Source: Chlorops oryzae | Lineage: Eukaryota; Arthropoda; Insecta; Diptera; Chloropidae | Direction: 5' to 3' | Assembly (NCBI GenBank): GCA_020466095.1 | Contig: CM035806.1 | Coordinates: 162,393,879-162,457,878, forward strand | Length of the DNA: 64,000 nucleotides | Notes under the pieces: generated by a model | The model's input: only the letters and a program-made list of their open reading frames with translations | Told to the model about the DNA's origin: nothing | Databases searched by the model: none | Part shown: positions 1-11,230 of the stretch, piece after piece | Position numbering within the stretch: position 1 is the first letter of the stretch | Layout of the letters: the number at the start of each line of letters is the position of its first letter | Made by a program: the position numbers and the translations under genes

Positions 1-631
1 CGATTGAGCAAGGATGAATGATACAAATCTAGTCCGATTTTGGAATATTGCTCACTTGAAATCAATTCTTCTAGTTTAAGGGATTTTTCCCCGTTTCAAG
101 CGAGAGCTTTCCGCTGTCTTTTCAAAGGAAGAGAACCTTGAACAATTGAAAGGAATTTTTCGTAAGCATACCTGTGTGGTTAATATTAAAAAAAGGATTC
201 GTTTTCTTTGAAGTCTCCCTGAGAAAAGCGAAAAAAAATATTTAAAAAAATTTTAATCGATGAGTTTGCTTTTCATATAAATTTTTTTTTTTAATTTAAC
301 GGCTTTTTCCAACTACAATTTGAAGATTGAAACTGTGCAACGTATTTTTTGGACAATGCTTAAATTTGTAATTTTCATTTTTCAATATTTTGCTTTTGCT
401 CGCGCACTTTTAAAATTATCACTAGGGCACCCAGAAATATGCTTTCGAATATGATTTTTTCGCCTTAAAATACGACATAAAAAAATTCAAATTAAATCGA
501 ACACAAAATGTAAATTTACAAACTTCTCCTATTCTAAAATAACAAATGACAAAAAACAAAACAAACAACAAATAAATAAAGTGAGCAAGAATTTTTATTT
601 TGTTTCAAATTTAAATCAAATACAAAACAAA
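1..631. other. AT-rich non-coding DNA
   Basis: I see no gene or named element here. The stretch is AT-rich with short A and T runs and frequent stops in all frames. It ends where the first dispersed repeat starts. Confidence 0.6.
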
Positions 632-1482
632 CCAAGTAAGGGTGTTATATTCAGGCGAGCCTGACAATAGAATATCCGACACAGAAACGCATGTTTAAAT
701 AATTTTTAACTACAAAGGTGTTTCAAGAGCCATATAGGGGCCCCATATGCCGACTTTTGTTAAATTTCTTTATAGAAACCGTTCCTTTGCCACGCCCACT
801 TTTACAATTTATTTTTTTGAATTCTAATCGGAGTCGTAAATATACGTACGCTCAAATTCTAAGTTTCATAACATATCTAGAATAAAAGACAAATTTTGAG
901 CAATTAAGGGATGTTATATGTCAGGCAGAGCCTAGTACAATGAGAGATACCGTTACACATGACACCTATCTTTAAATAATTTTTAATAGGATGTAGTGGC
1001 TACAAAGGCAGCATAAGGTGGCCAATTTTCTTTCATAGTGCCTTTGAACTTTCGGGTTAGGAACAATTTTCATAGAAAACGCCGTTCCTTTGCCACGCCC
1101 ACTTTCCCAATTTTTTTTGAATTCTACATCGGACTTGCCTAAATATACTACGTTCAAATATCTAAATTTCATCAAAATATCTGCGAAAAAGTCCGATTTT
1201 GAGGCAATTTTGGATTTTCGTGACAGACCCTAGTACTGGAGGTACCTCTAAAAATTGTCCGATCGGGTCCACTCTCGAACCTGTTCTTACTCATGTCCCC
1301 GTGAGCACGTGTTTCAAATTTTGTCAAGATAGCTCAACTCCTTCGATAAGATAACTGTATACAGACGGACATGTCTAAATCGAATCTCCTGGTGACGCTG
1401 ATCATTTCTATATATATTTTGTATGGTCTATCTCGACTGGTTCTGGGTGTTACACACAACCACACAAACGCAATATACCCTC
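632..1482 (+). repeat. Dispersed Helentron/DINE-like repeat, copy 1 (5' part)
   Basis: The copy starts at the family head AAGTAAGGGTGTTATA, followed by a small hairpin (TCAGGC/GCCTGA) and a degenerate CCGACACAGA. A second, degraded head appears near 903-960, so this copy is partly rearranged. The body holds the family hallmark CTAGTACTGGAGGTACC, then ACAGACGGACATGTCTAAATC. It breaks off inside the terminal hairpin at ATACCCTC, where the TIR element at 1483 is inserted. The remaining 3' end is at 2426-2450. The subterminal inverted repeat, 3' hairpin and GACA/GTCC simple repeat resemble the non-autonomous DINE-1/Helentron class. That assignment is an inference. Confidence 0.75.
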
Positions 1483-1673
1483 CCCAGTAGTCAGTAGGTC
1501 ACCCCCGATATTTGTGACATGCCAAAGTGCCAGTCCTTGATGACTAGCCATTTCACCTACCACATGAACCTGAAAGAGTAGATAGGCCTCAGCTCACATT
1601 TCCCTATTCGCTGCGTATGATTGTTTTTGCTGTTGTCTGCTTTTACCTCGCATTCTGATCATTTGCTCGTCAA

Positions 1674-1747
1674 GCGTTCGATAGCTCAGTGGTTCAAACT
1701 ATGACTCGATAGCCGGGAGGTTCGGGGTTCAATCCCTGCGGGCGGCG
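1674..1747 (+). other. tRNA-like module 1 (Pol III A and B boxes)
   Basis: TAGCTCAGTGG matches the internal A box of tRNA genes. GGTTCAATCC, about 40 bases on, matches the B box. Overall length is tRNA-like (74 bp). The T-stem pairs only weakly and I could not fold a good cloverleaf, so this is a tRNA-derived or tRNA-mimic unit, not a functional tRNA gene. The same unit is conserved in the second copy at 20929-21002. Confidence 0.6.
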
Positions 1748-2019
1748 AGAATTTTTCCTAAATTTTTTAAATTATTAAAATTATATTATATATAAATTAT
1801 TATTATTTAAATTAGAGTTTTTTTTTTTGTTCATAGTTCAGTTATTTTGAAAGACAAACATTTTCCCCTAAATTTTTAAGGTTTTATTATTATTATTTTT
1901 TTTAATGGTTCATTTTCAAGTAAACAATTTTTGGAGTGAAAAAATTCGTTAAATACGTTTCCCAAAATCTGAGCAACGCTAAACTCAAGTGAGCATTTTG
2001 ACCAAGAAATTAAATTCGT

Positions 2020-2092
2020 TCGTTTAGCGTAATAGTTAAGGCGTTCGCCCAGCGATCTTGGTGGTCAGCGGTTCGAGGCTCGGTGGAGGCGA
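2020..2092 (+). other. tRNA-like module 2 (Pol III-like)
   Basis: TAGCGTAATAGTTAAGGCG is A-box/D-arm-like and GGTTCGAGGC is B-box-like, with tRNA-like spacing. It is followed by GGCGAGAAAATTT, much like the tail of module 1, so the element carries two related but diverged modules in tandem. The counterpart in the second copy is at 20613-20684. Confidence 0.5.
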
Positions 2093-2425
2093 GAAAATTT
2101 TAAGAGAAGTAAGATAAAAAAGATTTAAAATAAAAAATAGATAAACAAAAAAATATAATAATTAATAAAATAAATAAATTTAAAAAAATGCAAAACAAAA
2201 AATGAAATTTTTCTTTTTTCTCAGTCGCTGGTGCTAGGCCATTTTCCTACCCCTTTTCGCTAGCGAAATGACTGGTTAAAGGTGGCGCATAAAAGGACGA
2301 CCTGTCCCCGGCAATGAGATCGTAATGTTAAATTCGCCAGCGTCTTGGATAGGAAAGGGACCGATCCCCGACACCCAGTGACTAGTGAAATCGCTAGTGT
2401 TGTGGTGGCTCCGCTGACTACTGGG

Positions 2426-2452
2426 TCTACACAGTGTGTCAGGTATAAAAAT
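2426..2452 (+). repeat. 3' terminus of dispersed repeat copy 1
   Basis: TCTACACAGTGTGTCAGG followed by TATAAAAA continues the hairpin end that was interrupted at 1482. It shows that the TIR element was inserted into a pre-existing repeat. Confidence 0.75.
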
Positions 2453-5400
2453 GCCTGTACATATGTATATGTAATATGCGTTTGCTTCAAAACTAAGCAA
2501 TATCATACATATATCTAGTTGCTCTAATTATAGCTTTTTCATTCACGCATACACAGAGAAAAAAAAAAATCAACCAGAAAACTGGTTAAATCAAAAGGAA
2601 AAACATACAAAACGGCTTCAACAAGGAATATTTTTATTTGAACAATTTTTCTTGTTGGAAAAAGTAAAGATTTTCCTTTTAAATCAACTATGTTTCAGGT
2701 CGAATTGACATGATAATTTAATGAAAGTTCAAAGCAAACGGCCACAGAGCCCTCTGCTGAGCATAACCCCAAAAATAGCCATCGGATGGATTTCATCCGA
2801 TTTTGTCACTCCGTTATCGTGTGACTGCTTTCGCAATGCTTAAAAAGCTCTAAGATGAATACAAATCTTATATGTCCTTCTTTATAAAACAAATGAGAAT
2901 TATACCGAACGAAAAGAAATGTAATTAAACATACATATTTATTTTAAATCAACCATTATGCTTTTGAAATTTTTGTTCTGCTCGAAAATCAAAAGGACTG
3001 TGAATAACAATGCGCCCTTTTACAAAAATCATGATTAAGTTCGCTCAGTGTAGATTTTAAAAACTAAGTCTCTCATTTCGTTTGGTTAAGAACAAGCTTT
3101 AAATGAAAAATTTTGAAGAAAAGGTTTAAGGTTTGAGGGTCTCCAGGACCTTATTTTCTCGACTGATCTGAAAACTATGAAGAAAAAAGTCTAAGAAGGG
3201 TTAATTTTCTTTAATTTGAGGTCTAATTTGTTAAAATCGGAAGAGCCATTGTGGAGGTTCTGCTTGAAAAAGCAGCAGTATTTATCCCATTTAAAATATT
3301 TTTTTTTTTTTTCAAAACTTCATATAAGAAAAACGCTTGCAAAAGGATTTAAAAACACAAATTGTATTCGGTTTTAGGAGGCCAACGTGCATTGAGATCT
3401 ACTGAGAAACTCAAAAATAATTCTTTGTTGTTTTGTGTTATTGAAGAGAATTTGTGTTGATTTGAAAAACCTCGTCTTTTCCATAATTCCGATGTCGAAA
3501 ATTTTTCGGGAGAGATTTTCGGGAGAGTTATATTCGAGAGGGGTTTTTGGAGAGAAATCGAACCTTATCGCATTGAATCGTCGCGAATTTTTATAAGATC
3601 CCCCAAAGCTTAATATCCCGCTTTGTAAGAAAACTCATCTGGCAACGCTGATTCATACATACTCGTACGCGTACATACATATGTAAATCGTTGGCCCAAA
3701 TCACAAAATCAATGCGGACCAAGTTGATGCGGCCTTAGACTGATCTTCCACATCCAAATTGACCGGTTGAGGGCACACATCATTGCATTAGAGAAATTCC
3801 AACATTTTGCCGCTTCTACTTAACTTTGCAATGCAAAAATGTAGTAGACAAAAGCCAAAAACAAAAGCCAAAAATAAAAGAAGAAAAGAAAAGAAAAAAA
3901 AAATCTAATAAAAATGGAAAGATAAAAAGAATCGCATTTCCTTATTTCGACTATAATTTATGCAAAGAAATATTTTTTCCAAACGCTAACAATCTCGGCG
4001 AATGGCGAATGGAGAATGGCGGATGGGGAAAATGGAATCGGCAAACGAACGATTGGACTGAGGTCGAGACGAGCCAAACGGTCGGGTCGGTCAAGCGATT
4101 TCGAAAAGATGAATCCATAACGATGTTGCGATTGCGCTGACGTTCATCTCTTAGAGTCTAGAGTCGCCTAATATTGGTCCAAGGACTGAATTGGCTAGGG
4201 CTCGATGCTATCCGCATGTAATTGAATTGCGTCAAATCGTGTCGCTTGGACGCTCAGATTCGATTCGATTCGATTCGATCCGATTCGATTCGATTTCGGA
4301 TTCCGCTGGGCCCAACTAAACTCAACGGATCTCCGTGGTTTGTCCAACACACATTTGAACGTTGATGGACAATCCATCATTTTAACGAATGCGAATATCG
4401 GCGCATCGGGCGAATATGCGAATATGCAAGTTTATGTCGCAGTGACATTTTTCGCATTTATATTTTTTCATTCCATGCAATCCCTATCGTTTTCTCTCCT
4501 TTTCGAGCTCGCTCCTTAACTATCGTTCTCTAGCGTCGTCTAAACGATGACGCGTCAAAGCCAAATTTCGACTGTGAGATCAAGAGCTTAGCTAAGACTA
4601 AGACCGATATTGAGCTACAGCTTCAATTGCAAACCGTTCGACAACCGAAGCATTGTCAAAGTGCAATGATAACATTTGCAATGCATTGCAATATGCTTTC
4701 GTCGCCATCGTCGGCCCCATCATCATCATCATCATCATCATCTTTTTCTCTTCACCATAGCCATTGGCATTGCCATCACCATCGCCCGTCATCACTGTGC
4801 TTATGTGACATGGCTTTGTGCTCGTTCTTGGACAAAGATCGATAGTTGAGTGTTTCGATGGAATCGTTTCGAAAAGATTTTTGTCACCAGAGCCAAAGAC
4901 GCGACCGGATGAAAGAATTATGAGCATGCCAATAGGGCATGTTGCAATATGGCATGTGTGTCCATTCATTTGCGTACATTCGCGTATATTCGTCTGTAGA
5001 ATATGCTTACCCATGTACTGGAATATGTGTATCTATCTATACACAGCAGAGTTTGGATAGAATGGACAGATTTTTACAAGAGCTATTCATGTTACCGAGG
5101 CTGTTCACACTATCGAGACGAAAATTTCATTTCTTTAATTTTCTTTATTTCTTTCAAATATGTATGTACACCTAAGAACATATTTACATGTGAGGTCACA
5201 AGAAAACAATTTTTTTACGGCTATCTTGCAAAAAAAAAAAGTTCGACTATCGACGTTATCTTTTTTACAAGCCGCAGTCCATGTGTTCACACCACCGAGG
5301 TGTTTACGCCTATTCAGATACGACTATATATGAAACATTTTTGTTTTTGTTGCGGTTCTATTTAATCCAGGGACGTGAGCCGGTTTTGAACCGACCCGGA

Positions 5401-5563
5401 AAACCGCTTTTATCTGCTGATGAACCGAACCATTAAGCGAGCCGAAGTTTTTCACAAATGTTTGAACCGAACCGAAAACCGAACCCAATTTTTGTAAAGG
5501 TTCAGGGTTTCAATTTTGCCAGCAACCATGCACAGTGGTCGCTCCCATAGGCCAAAAATAAAA
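2453..5563. other. Non-coding DNA with short microsatellites
   Basis: I see no supported gene. There is a GATTC pentamer run near 4257-4295 and a CATCAT/CATCAC trinucleotide stretch near 4719-4790. At 5365-5510 a block rich in GAACCGAACC-type repeats follows CAGGGACGTGAGCC; this could be the end of a degraded hAT-like element, but I find no matching right end. Confidence 0.5.
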
Positions 5564-6437
5564 CAAGTAAGGGTGTTACAGTCAGGCGAGCCTGACAATA
5601 AAATACCCGACACAGACACCCATGTTTAAATAATTTTTAAACCACGCCCAAAAAACAGGACCACTAAGAAAGAATATTCAAAAAGTTTTTAAGGCCCCCA
5701 TATACCGACTTTTGTTAAATTTCTTTATGAAAACCGCCCCTTTGACACGCCCAGTTTTCCAATTTATTTTTTTGAATTCTAATCGGAGGCGTAAATATAC
5801 GCTCAAATTCTAAGTTTCATTGAAATATTGCGAAAAAGTCCGATTTTGAGGCAGTTTTAGGGATTTTTGTGACAGACCCTAGTACTGGAGGTATCCTTTA
5901 TAATGGACCTATCAAGGAAATTTTTTGCGAGGATGTTTATGGCTACAAAGGCAGCATAAGTGCCAACTTTCGTTCAAGTCCCATTTGAATTTCGGGTGTA
6001 GGAGAAAATTTTCAAAAAACGCCCTTCTGCCACGCCCACTTTTCCAATTTTTAGAAATCACATTACTTGCCTTTAAACATGTTCAAATATTAAATTTCAT
6101 CAAAATATCTTGAAAAACAGTTTTTGTGATTTTCGTAACAGACGCTAGTACTGGAGGTACCCCTAAAAATGGTCCGATCGCGTCCATTCTCGAACTTAAT
6201 TATACTCATGTCCCCGTGAGCACGCATACCAAATGTCGTCACGATAGCTCAACTCCTTCGATAAGAAAACTCTATTCAAACAAACAGACAGACAGACGGA
6301 CATGTCTAAATCGAATCTCCTGGTGACGCTGATTATTTTATATATATTTTGTATGGTCTATCTCGACTGGTTCTGGGTGTTACACACAACCACACCAACG
6401 CAATATACCCTCGACACAGAGTGTGTCGGGTATAAAA
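5564..6437 (+). repeat. Dispersed Helentron/DINE-like repeat, copy 2 (full length, two monomers)
   Basis: This is a complete copy of about 874 bp. The head is CAAGTAAGGGTGTTACAGTC, with a TCAGGC/GCCTGA hairpin and ATACCCGACACAGA. The end is a CGACACA/TGTGTCG hairpin followed by GGGTATAAAAA. The CCCGACACA near the head and TGTGTCGGG at the end form subterminal inverted repeats. The body holds two diverged copies of a module of about 270 bp, each containing CACGCCCACTTTTCCAATTT and later CTAGTACTGGAGGTA. A CAGACAGACAGACGGACATG simple repeat precedes the 3' end. It has no coding capacity. Confidence 0.85.
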
Positions 6438-8322
6438 ACGGTGGACAAAATAATTCAAAAGTCTTCTTCCTCCTTTACGAAAGGAACAAAAAAAAAAGTA
6501 CTTACATTTCCATAAATTTTTAAAATATGAAATTTTTTCATCCTCTATACTGAACAACGGCTTTGTCTATATACACTTTCCTGTATGCATATCTATTCAT
6601 GCACGCGAAATTTTTTTTCGTTTTTTGTACGTACATATTAATAGAAATAAAATTTGTACACATATATGCATATATACATACATGCTTTTGTATTCATTCT
6701 CGAGAGAATCAAAGTGGAAGCAGTAACAAGCAAAAGCCGCAAACTACTCATTATTTGAGTGGTTCGACACCCGTCATTGGGTGTCCCATAGAAAAATAAT
6801 TTTGTTCGTGATTGCTACTCTATTATATTATTACTCAATGGTTTAAGTAAGGCTTGAGGCTTCAGTCTGTTTCTGTGCGCGAGTCTGTTCGGTCGCCAGT
6901 TTTCGGTTGTCTCGGGTCGCCGATCGCGGAATATAATAAGTGTGCTGCGCTGAGTGACTTTTTATTTATGCCGACAAGTGCATTGTACTCTCCGTTCTCT
7001 GGGTGTCGCTCGCGAAGTCAAGAGCAGAAGTCGTTTGTTTTTGTGCGCATCGTTAACAATTGTTAAGGTTAGTCATGTTTTTTAGTATTTCCGTTAATCC
7101 TGTCGTTTCTTTCAATGAATATAATATGGTCAACAAAAACAAAAAAACTATCGGTTTGCGCATGACATACTTATTCGGCAATTCATGCAAGTCATGCAAA
7201 AGGCAGCATGGCTTTTCTGAATTCATTGAGCACCTACTCTCGCCATGACCGCTTGTCAGGAGAGAGACAATTTGAGAGAATTTTTTCTCTCATGTTTTTC
7301 ATTTTTGCTGTGGTCAAACCGAGATGTTTTCTTTTTTGTATTAGTATTAGTTCCTACACATTTTAGTATACACAAGAGTTGCTTTGCAATGACAACAAAT
7401 GATCTAGTGAGGCTGGACAATGCTTGCAAAAACAGCGAGCGATTAAATTGTTTTTCATTTCAATGAAAGTAGAGAGAGTGTGCATTGTATGCATTTTGCT
7501 TTTGCAAAGCAAACACTGAACTGTGCTTGCTCATATGCTCTTATGTTAGTGGTTTTCTTTTCTTTGTTCTTATGCGCAACAATTAATGAACGCATGGCAT
7601 CGCATGACTTTCATCGGCTTGAGATTTACTGTTTGTTTCAAAATTGCTTAACTCAAGCTCTTGAAAGCCTAAATAAACTATTTTAAAACCGATTGCGTGC
7701 GTACGTATTCCACGTGCGGTGCTTCTGTCACTCCTGATATTTTCAGATATTTAGATGAAAGTATAAATTTGATAAGTGGGCGTCCCCACAGAAGATGCTT
7801 TTCAAAAATTAGTTTTTCTCCTCAATAACAAATGTTGTGGGTATGACAGTGGGCGGAACACAAAAACTTTTCTTACACGTCTGTCATTCGTCATTTACCT
7901 TGTTTATACGAACTGTTAAAACGCCAGGACCCGAAACGGCATGACTCAGATCACTTTTTTTTATAGTGTTTATGGAAGCGTTCATAAAGGGAACTCAGAA
8001 AAAACGCTTTGAAACTATTACCATAAAGCATGGCAAGCTACGGTAAGAAACATTCACAAGCGTCAGCTGTTTTTCAAAATGATTTGAAACTATCGATGAT
8101 TTATACGATTGAAGCTAGCGAACGGAGAAATAAAGTAGCGATTTGAAAATCAGTAGGACTCAACACACTTCGAACTTTCAAAACGTTTTGAAAATCGGTT
8201 CATGGATGCGTTCTGAGTTAAAGCAGTTTCAATCAAACCGGCATATGTGTCCGTATAAACTTGGTAATAGTCAACCTATGTACATATGTATTGAATTTAA
8301 AAACTTTTATGATTTACCGTAT
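6438..8322. other. Non-coding DNA, no supported gene
   Basis: Short frames only. ATATAATAAG near 6930 and AATAAA near 7671 could be read as a promoter and poly(A) site, but no coding frame or splice sites connect them. Confidence 0.45.
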
Positions 8323-9185
8323 GCAGGCGAGCCTGACAAAAAAAAAAAAAAAAACCCTCCGACACAGACACACTTGTTTAAATAATTTTTTAACCACGCC
8401 CAAAAAACAGCACCACTAAGAAAGAGTATTCAACAGGTTTTTGAGGCCCCCATTTACCGACTTTTGTTAAATATCTTTGTGTGCGTTTTTTCAGCTGTCG
8501 CTACGCAACTAAATCCCGCCAGCGGCGAAAAAACAGAGGGCAGGAGGGCAGCACTTCAAGCCCAGCTAGAACGGCTCTTGTGTATTTCCAACGGTCGATT
8601 GAACCCGCGTTTCGTTTTTTGTCCGGGTCGTTTCCGCGATCGTTAAAGTTCCGGCCGAACAAGAGTAAAAGTGATTCGGGTCGAACCGCGAGTGTCAATT
8701 CGAATTTATTATCCACCATCATCAGCCGCTGCTTCAATCCACACCAACCGAGGTTCCAGCTCGAGAGAATGCAGCCACCGATAGTTCAAGGTGCGTTAAT
8801 TCTTCTTTTTTTTCTACTTAAATCGATTTCTCTTTGCCCCATTTGAGTCGAAAGACCATTTGAGCTTGGCGGGTCAAACATTATGAAAACCGCCCCTTTG
8901 CCACGCCCATTTTCGAATTTTTTTTTTTTTAGAAATTCTAATCGCAGGCTTAAATATACGCTCAAACTTTAAGTTTCATTAAAATATATCGAAAAAGTCC
9001 GATTTTGAGGCAGTTTTGGGATTTTTGTGACAGACCCTAGTACTGGAGGTACCCCTAAAAATGGTCCGATCGGGTCCATTCGCGAGTTTCTTACTCATGT
9101 CCCCGTGAGCACGCATACCGTTAAGATGGCTCAACTCCATCAATAAGAATACTGTATACGGACAGATAGACGGACAGACAGATGG
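8323..9185 (+). repeat. Dispersed repeat, copy 3, one monomer, split by an exon-like insert
   Basis: The head hairpin CAGGCGAGCCTG and the CCGACACAGACACAC motif are present, with an A-run expansion. The first monomer is interrupted after TTTTGTTAAATATCTTTGT at about 8480. It resumes at about 8880 with TTATGAAAACCGCCCCTTTG, so roughly 400 bp are foreign. After CTAGTACTGGAGGTACCCC the sequence continues straight into the tail, so only one monomer is present. The 3' hairpin is missing; the copy ends at the GACAGA simple repeat near 9185. Confidence 0.75.
8495..8790 (+). pseudogene. Exon-like fragment carried inside a dispersed repeat
   Basis: A foreign block within the repeat begins with a good 3' splice site (GTGCGTTTTTTCAG, AG at 8493-8494). 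It ends with a good 5' splice site (TTCAAG|GTGCGT, GT at 8791). The 296 bp between are GC-richer than the surroundings and open in one frame throughout. An ATG at 8769 is followed by seven codons (MQPPIVQ) and one base before the donor. It reads like a first coding exon with upstream leader, or an internal exon. I do not recognise the gene. Capture of host exons is known for Helitron-type elements, so this may be a captured fragment; a simple nested insertion is the alternative. Confidence 0.45.
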
Positions 9186-11230
9186 ATTAATTACAACTAA
9201 TTACGATCGATTTTCCCTAAAAATAAAAATTCTTCATAATTTTCTTGCCATTTAAGTCGGTCGAAAGACGAAAATTGCTCAATGGACCTGCGCGAACTGT
9301 ACCTAGAATTTTAAGGAACGTTACTCTTTTAAACGGGAAAGCGGAAAGATTACTTAATATTAATAGGGATACAATTTATGAACAGTAATCTCAGAGGAGT
9401 TGGCTACTTAGACTGAAGAACTTAAGGCGCAACAAACATATATGTACATAGGTTTTTTTTCTTCTTTCAATAGACATTCAATAATTATCAACGGTTATCT
9501 GAAGCATCATTGTCTATCGATCTTCAGATTAACCATCTATATGGTCCACAACTAGTTAAGGCTTCCTAGAGCTACCTAGAGTTAGAGTGGGGCAGGACCA
9601 TTACAGTTTACACACTGAAAACAAAAACTTAGTGTTTTTCGATTTCAATCCTTTGTGATCTCGTTTCTATTATAAGCAATACATTTTGTATTTTTGGAAA
9701 GAAATCTTAACTCTCCATTAAGGTGCGTTCGAAAAGTTCTTATATTTTTTGCCGTGTAGAAAAATTGCAAGTGAAAAAGGCGCAATTGCTTTCCCACCCA
9801 TGAATGCAGTTGATGCCAAAAGCATTTATAACTGAGAGACAGCAGGTTCATGCAAATACACATGCATACGTGTGCGTGTGTGTGTGCCACGCTTGAATTC
9901 GAGCCGGAGGAGCTTAGAAGGAAGAATACAAAGCGCTGCTCGTTGATCTCTAGCCACAGACAAAGTGGAATTTTCGATTCTAGCTTTAGTTGTGGAAATT
10001 TCTATTTTTTGTTTTGTTCTCCGCTTCCTTCAAGGGGCGGCCACAGCGACAGCCACAGCGGCAGCACCAGCAACATCACCAGCACCAGCACCAGCATCGT
10101 CATCGCATGGAATGCCGCAACGCAGTGCGCGTTAACTAATGCAATTAATATTCAATGCCGATAGGTGTACATAATTTACGTGCTGAGCATAATGCCAGAG
10201 TTTCGGGCTGTTTGCATTCGAAAGGCCTTTATATGCATATGCCTCTATGTCTATGCATAGATACATGTTGCTACAACATGCATGCGGCATGCCCATACGT
10301 GTAGCAGCCATATCCATGTAACGGTAGTTAAAATAGCGACTTAGCGCAACAAAAGGAACGAAAGGCTAAAGGCGCTGAATGAAATCGGATATATACCATT
10401 TTTCCCGAACAAAGAATTAATAAACAAACAAAAAAATAAAAATAAATAAAATAGAACTTTATAAAAAAAAATTTTCAATCAATTCATAAGCACAAAGGCA
10501 CAGAGTATTTAAGTGGATTCATTAAGAAGCTGTCGAGTTTTATTTTGCCCTATTTGTATGGATTGTCTTTTTTGTCTACAATTTTCTTGTTTAATTTAAA
10601 AAGAATTGCACACAAAAAAAAAAAACCTTTTCAACCTTGCTCTTTTGATTTAAGCCTTTCGGGATGAATATTTCATGAAACGCCAAATCTCTATTTTTTT
10701 TTTTTTAAATACCCTAAATAACTTAATGAAGAGAGAATATTTCATTTCGACGAATTTAAAGTCCACAGCCGATCCTCGATGGACCAAACAAAATATGTAC
10801 AGGAATGATCCTGCCTTCCGGTCATCGATTTTCTTATTGAAGGAGGAGTTCGGCTATCTTGAGGGTATCATAAACATTAATCAGATTAATAAGAGGTGAA
10901 TATTGGGCGCGATCGAGGGTAATTCTCAGAGGTTTATACATTACTCTTAGTAGGTATATCCCGCTAGGGGAATCTCTATGATTTAAGGGGTTGGGACCCT
11001 AGCCAATAGTTTAACATTACTGATTGATTCGATTATGATTATAGAAATGGAAAAATGGTAGTGCCTTGTATCAACTCACGAAAGGTTGAACAAACAACCT
11101 TGTTCGATTGGTACGGCGAGGATCAGATGCCAAATGTGGCTGAACACTCATACCTGATCGCTTGGGACGCCTCCTTTGGGGGAGGCTCGCCGGGACTGTA
11201 GCTGTAAAAATGATGAGCTGGCAACAAATA
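9186..11230. other. Non-coding DNA, no supported gene
   Basis: Only short frames are present. A CAGCRRCAGCACCAGC-type low-complexity stretch lies at 10040-10105. The right side is the flank of the mariner insertion. Confidence 0.5.

Larger units (their letters stand above)
1483..2425 (+). mobile_element. 943-bp TIR element carrying two tRNA-like modules, copy A
   Basis: The element begins CCCAGTAGTCAGTAGG and ends CTGACTACTGGG, giving a 12-bp perfect terminal inverted repeat. It sits inside the 3' hairpin of a dispersed repeat, whose sequence resumes on the right, so both borders are well defined. A 2-bp TC flanks both ends. A second copy in the opposite orientation lies at 20281-21193 and shares almost all the internal sequence. 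There is no transposase frame, so it is non-autonomous. It contains two Pol III-type tRNA-like units, each followed by GGCGAGAA and a T-rich stretch. The superfamily is not recognised. Confidence 0.8.

Noticed and set aside
1674..1747. A functional tRNA gene
   Set aside because: A and B boxes are good but the stems do not form a proper cloverleaf, and the unit lies inside a mobile element in both copies.
6927..7680. A possible LTR or short gene between ATATAATAAG and AATAAA
   Set aside because: No terminal TG/CA repeats, primer-binding site, second LTR or coding frame could be found.
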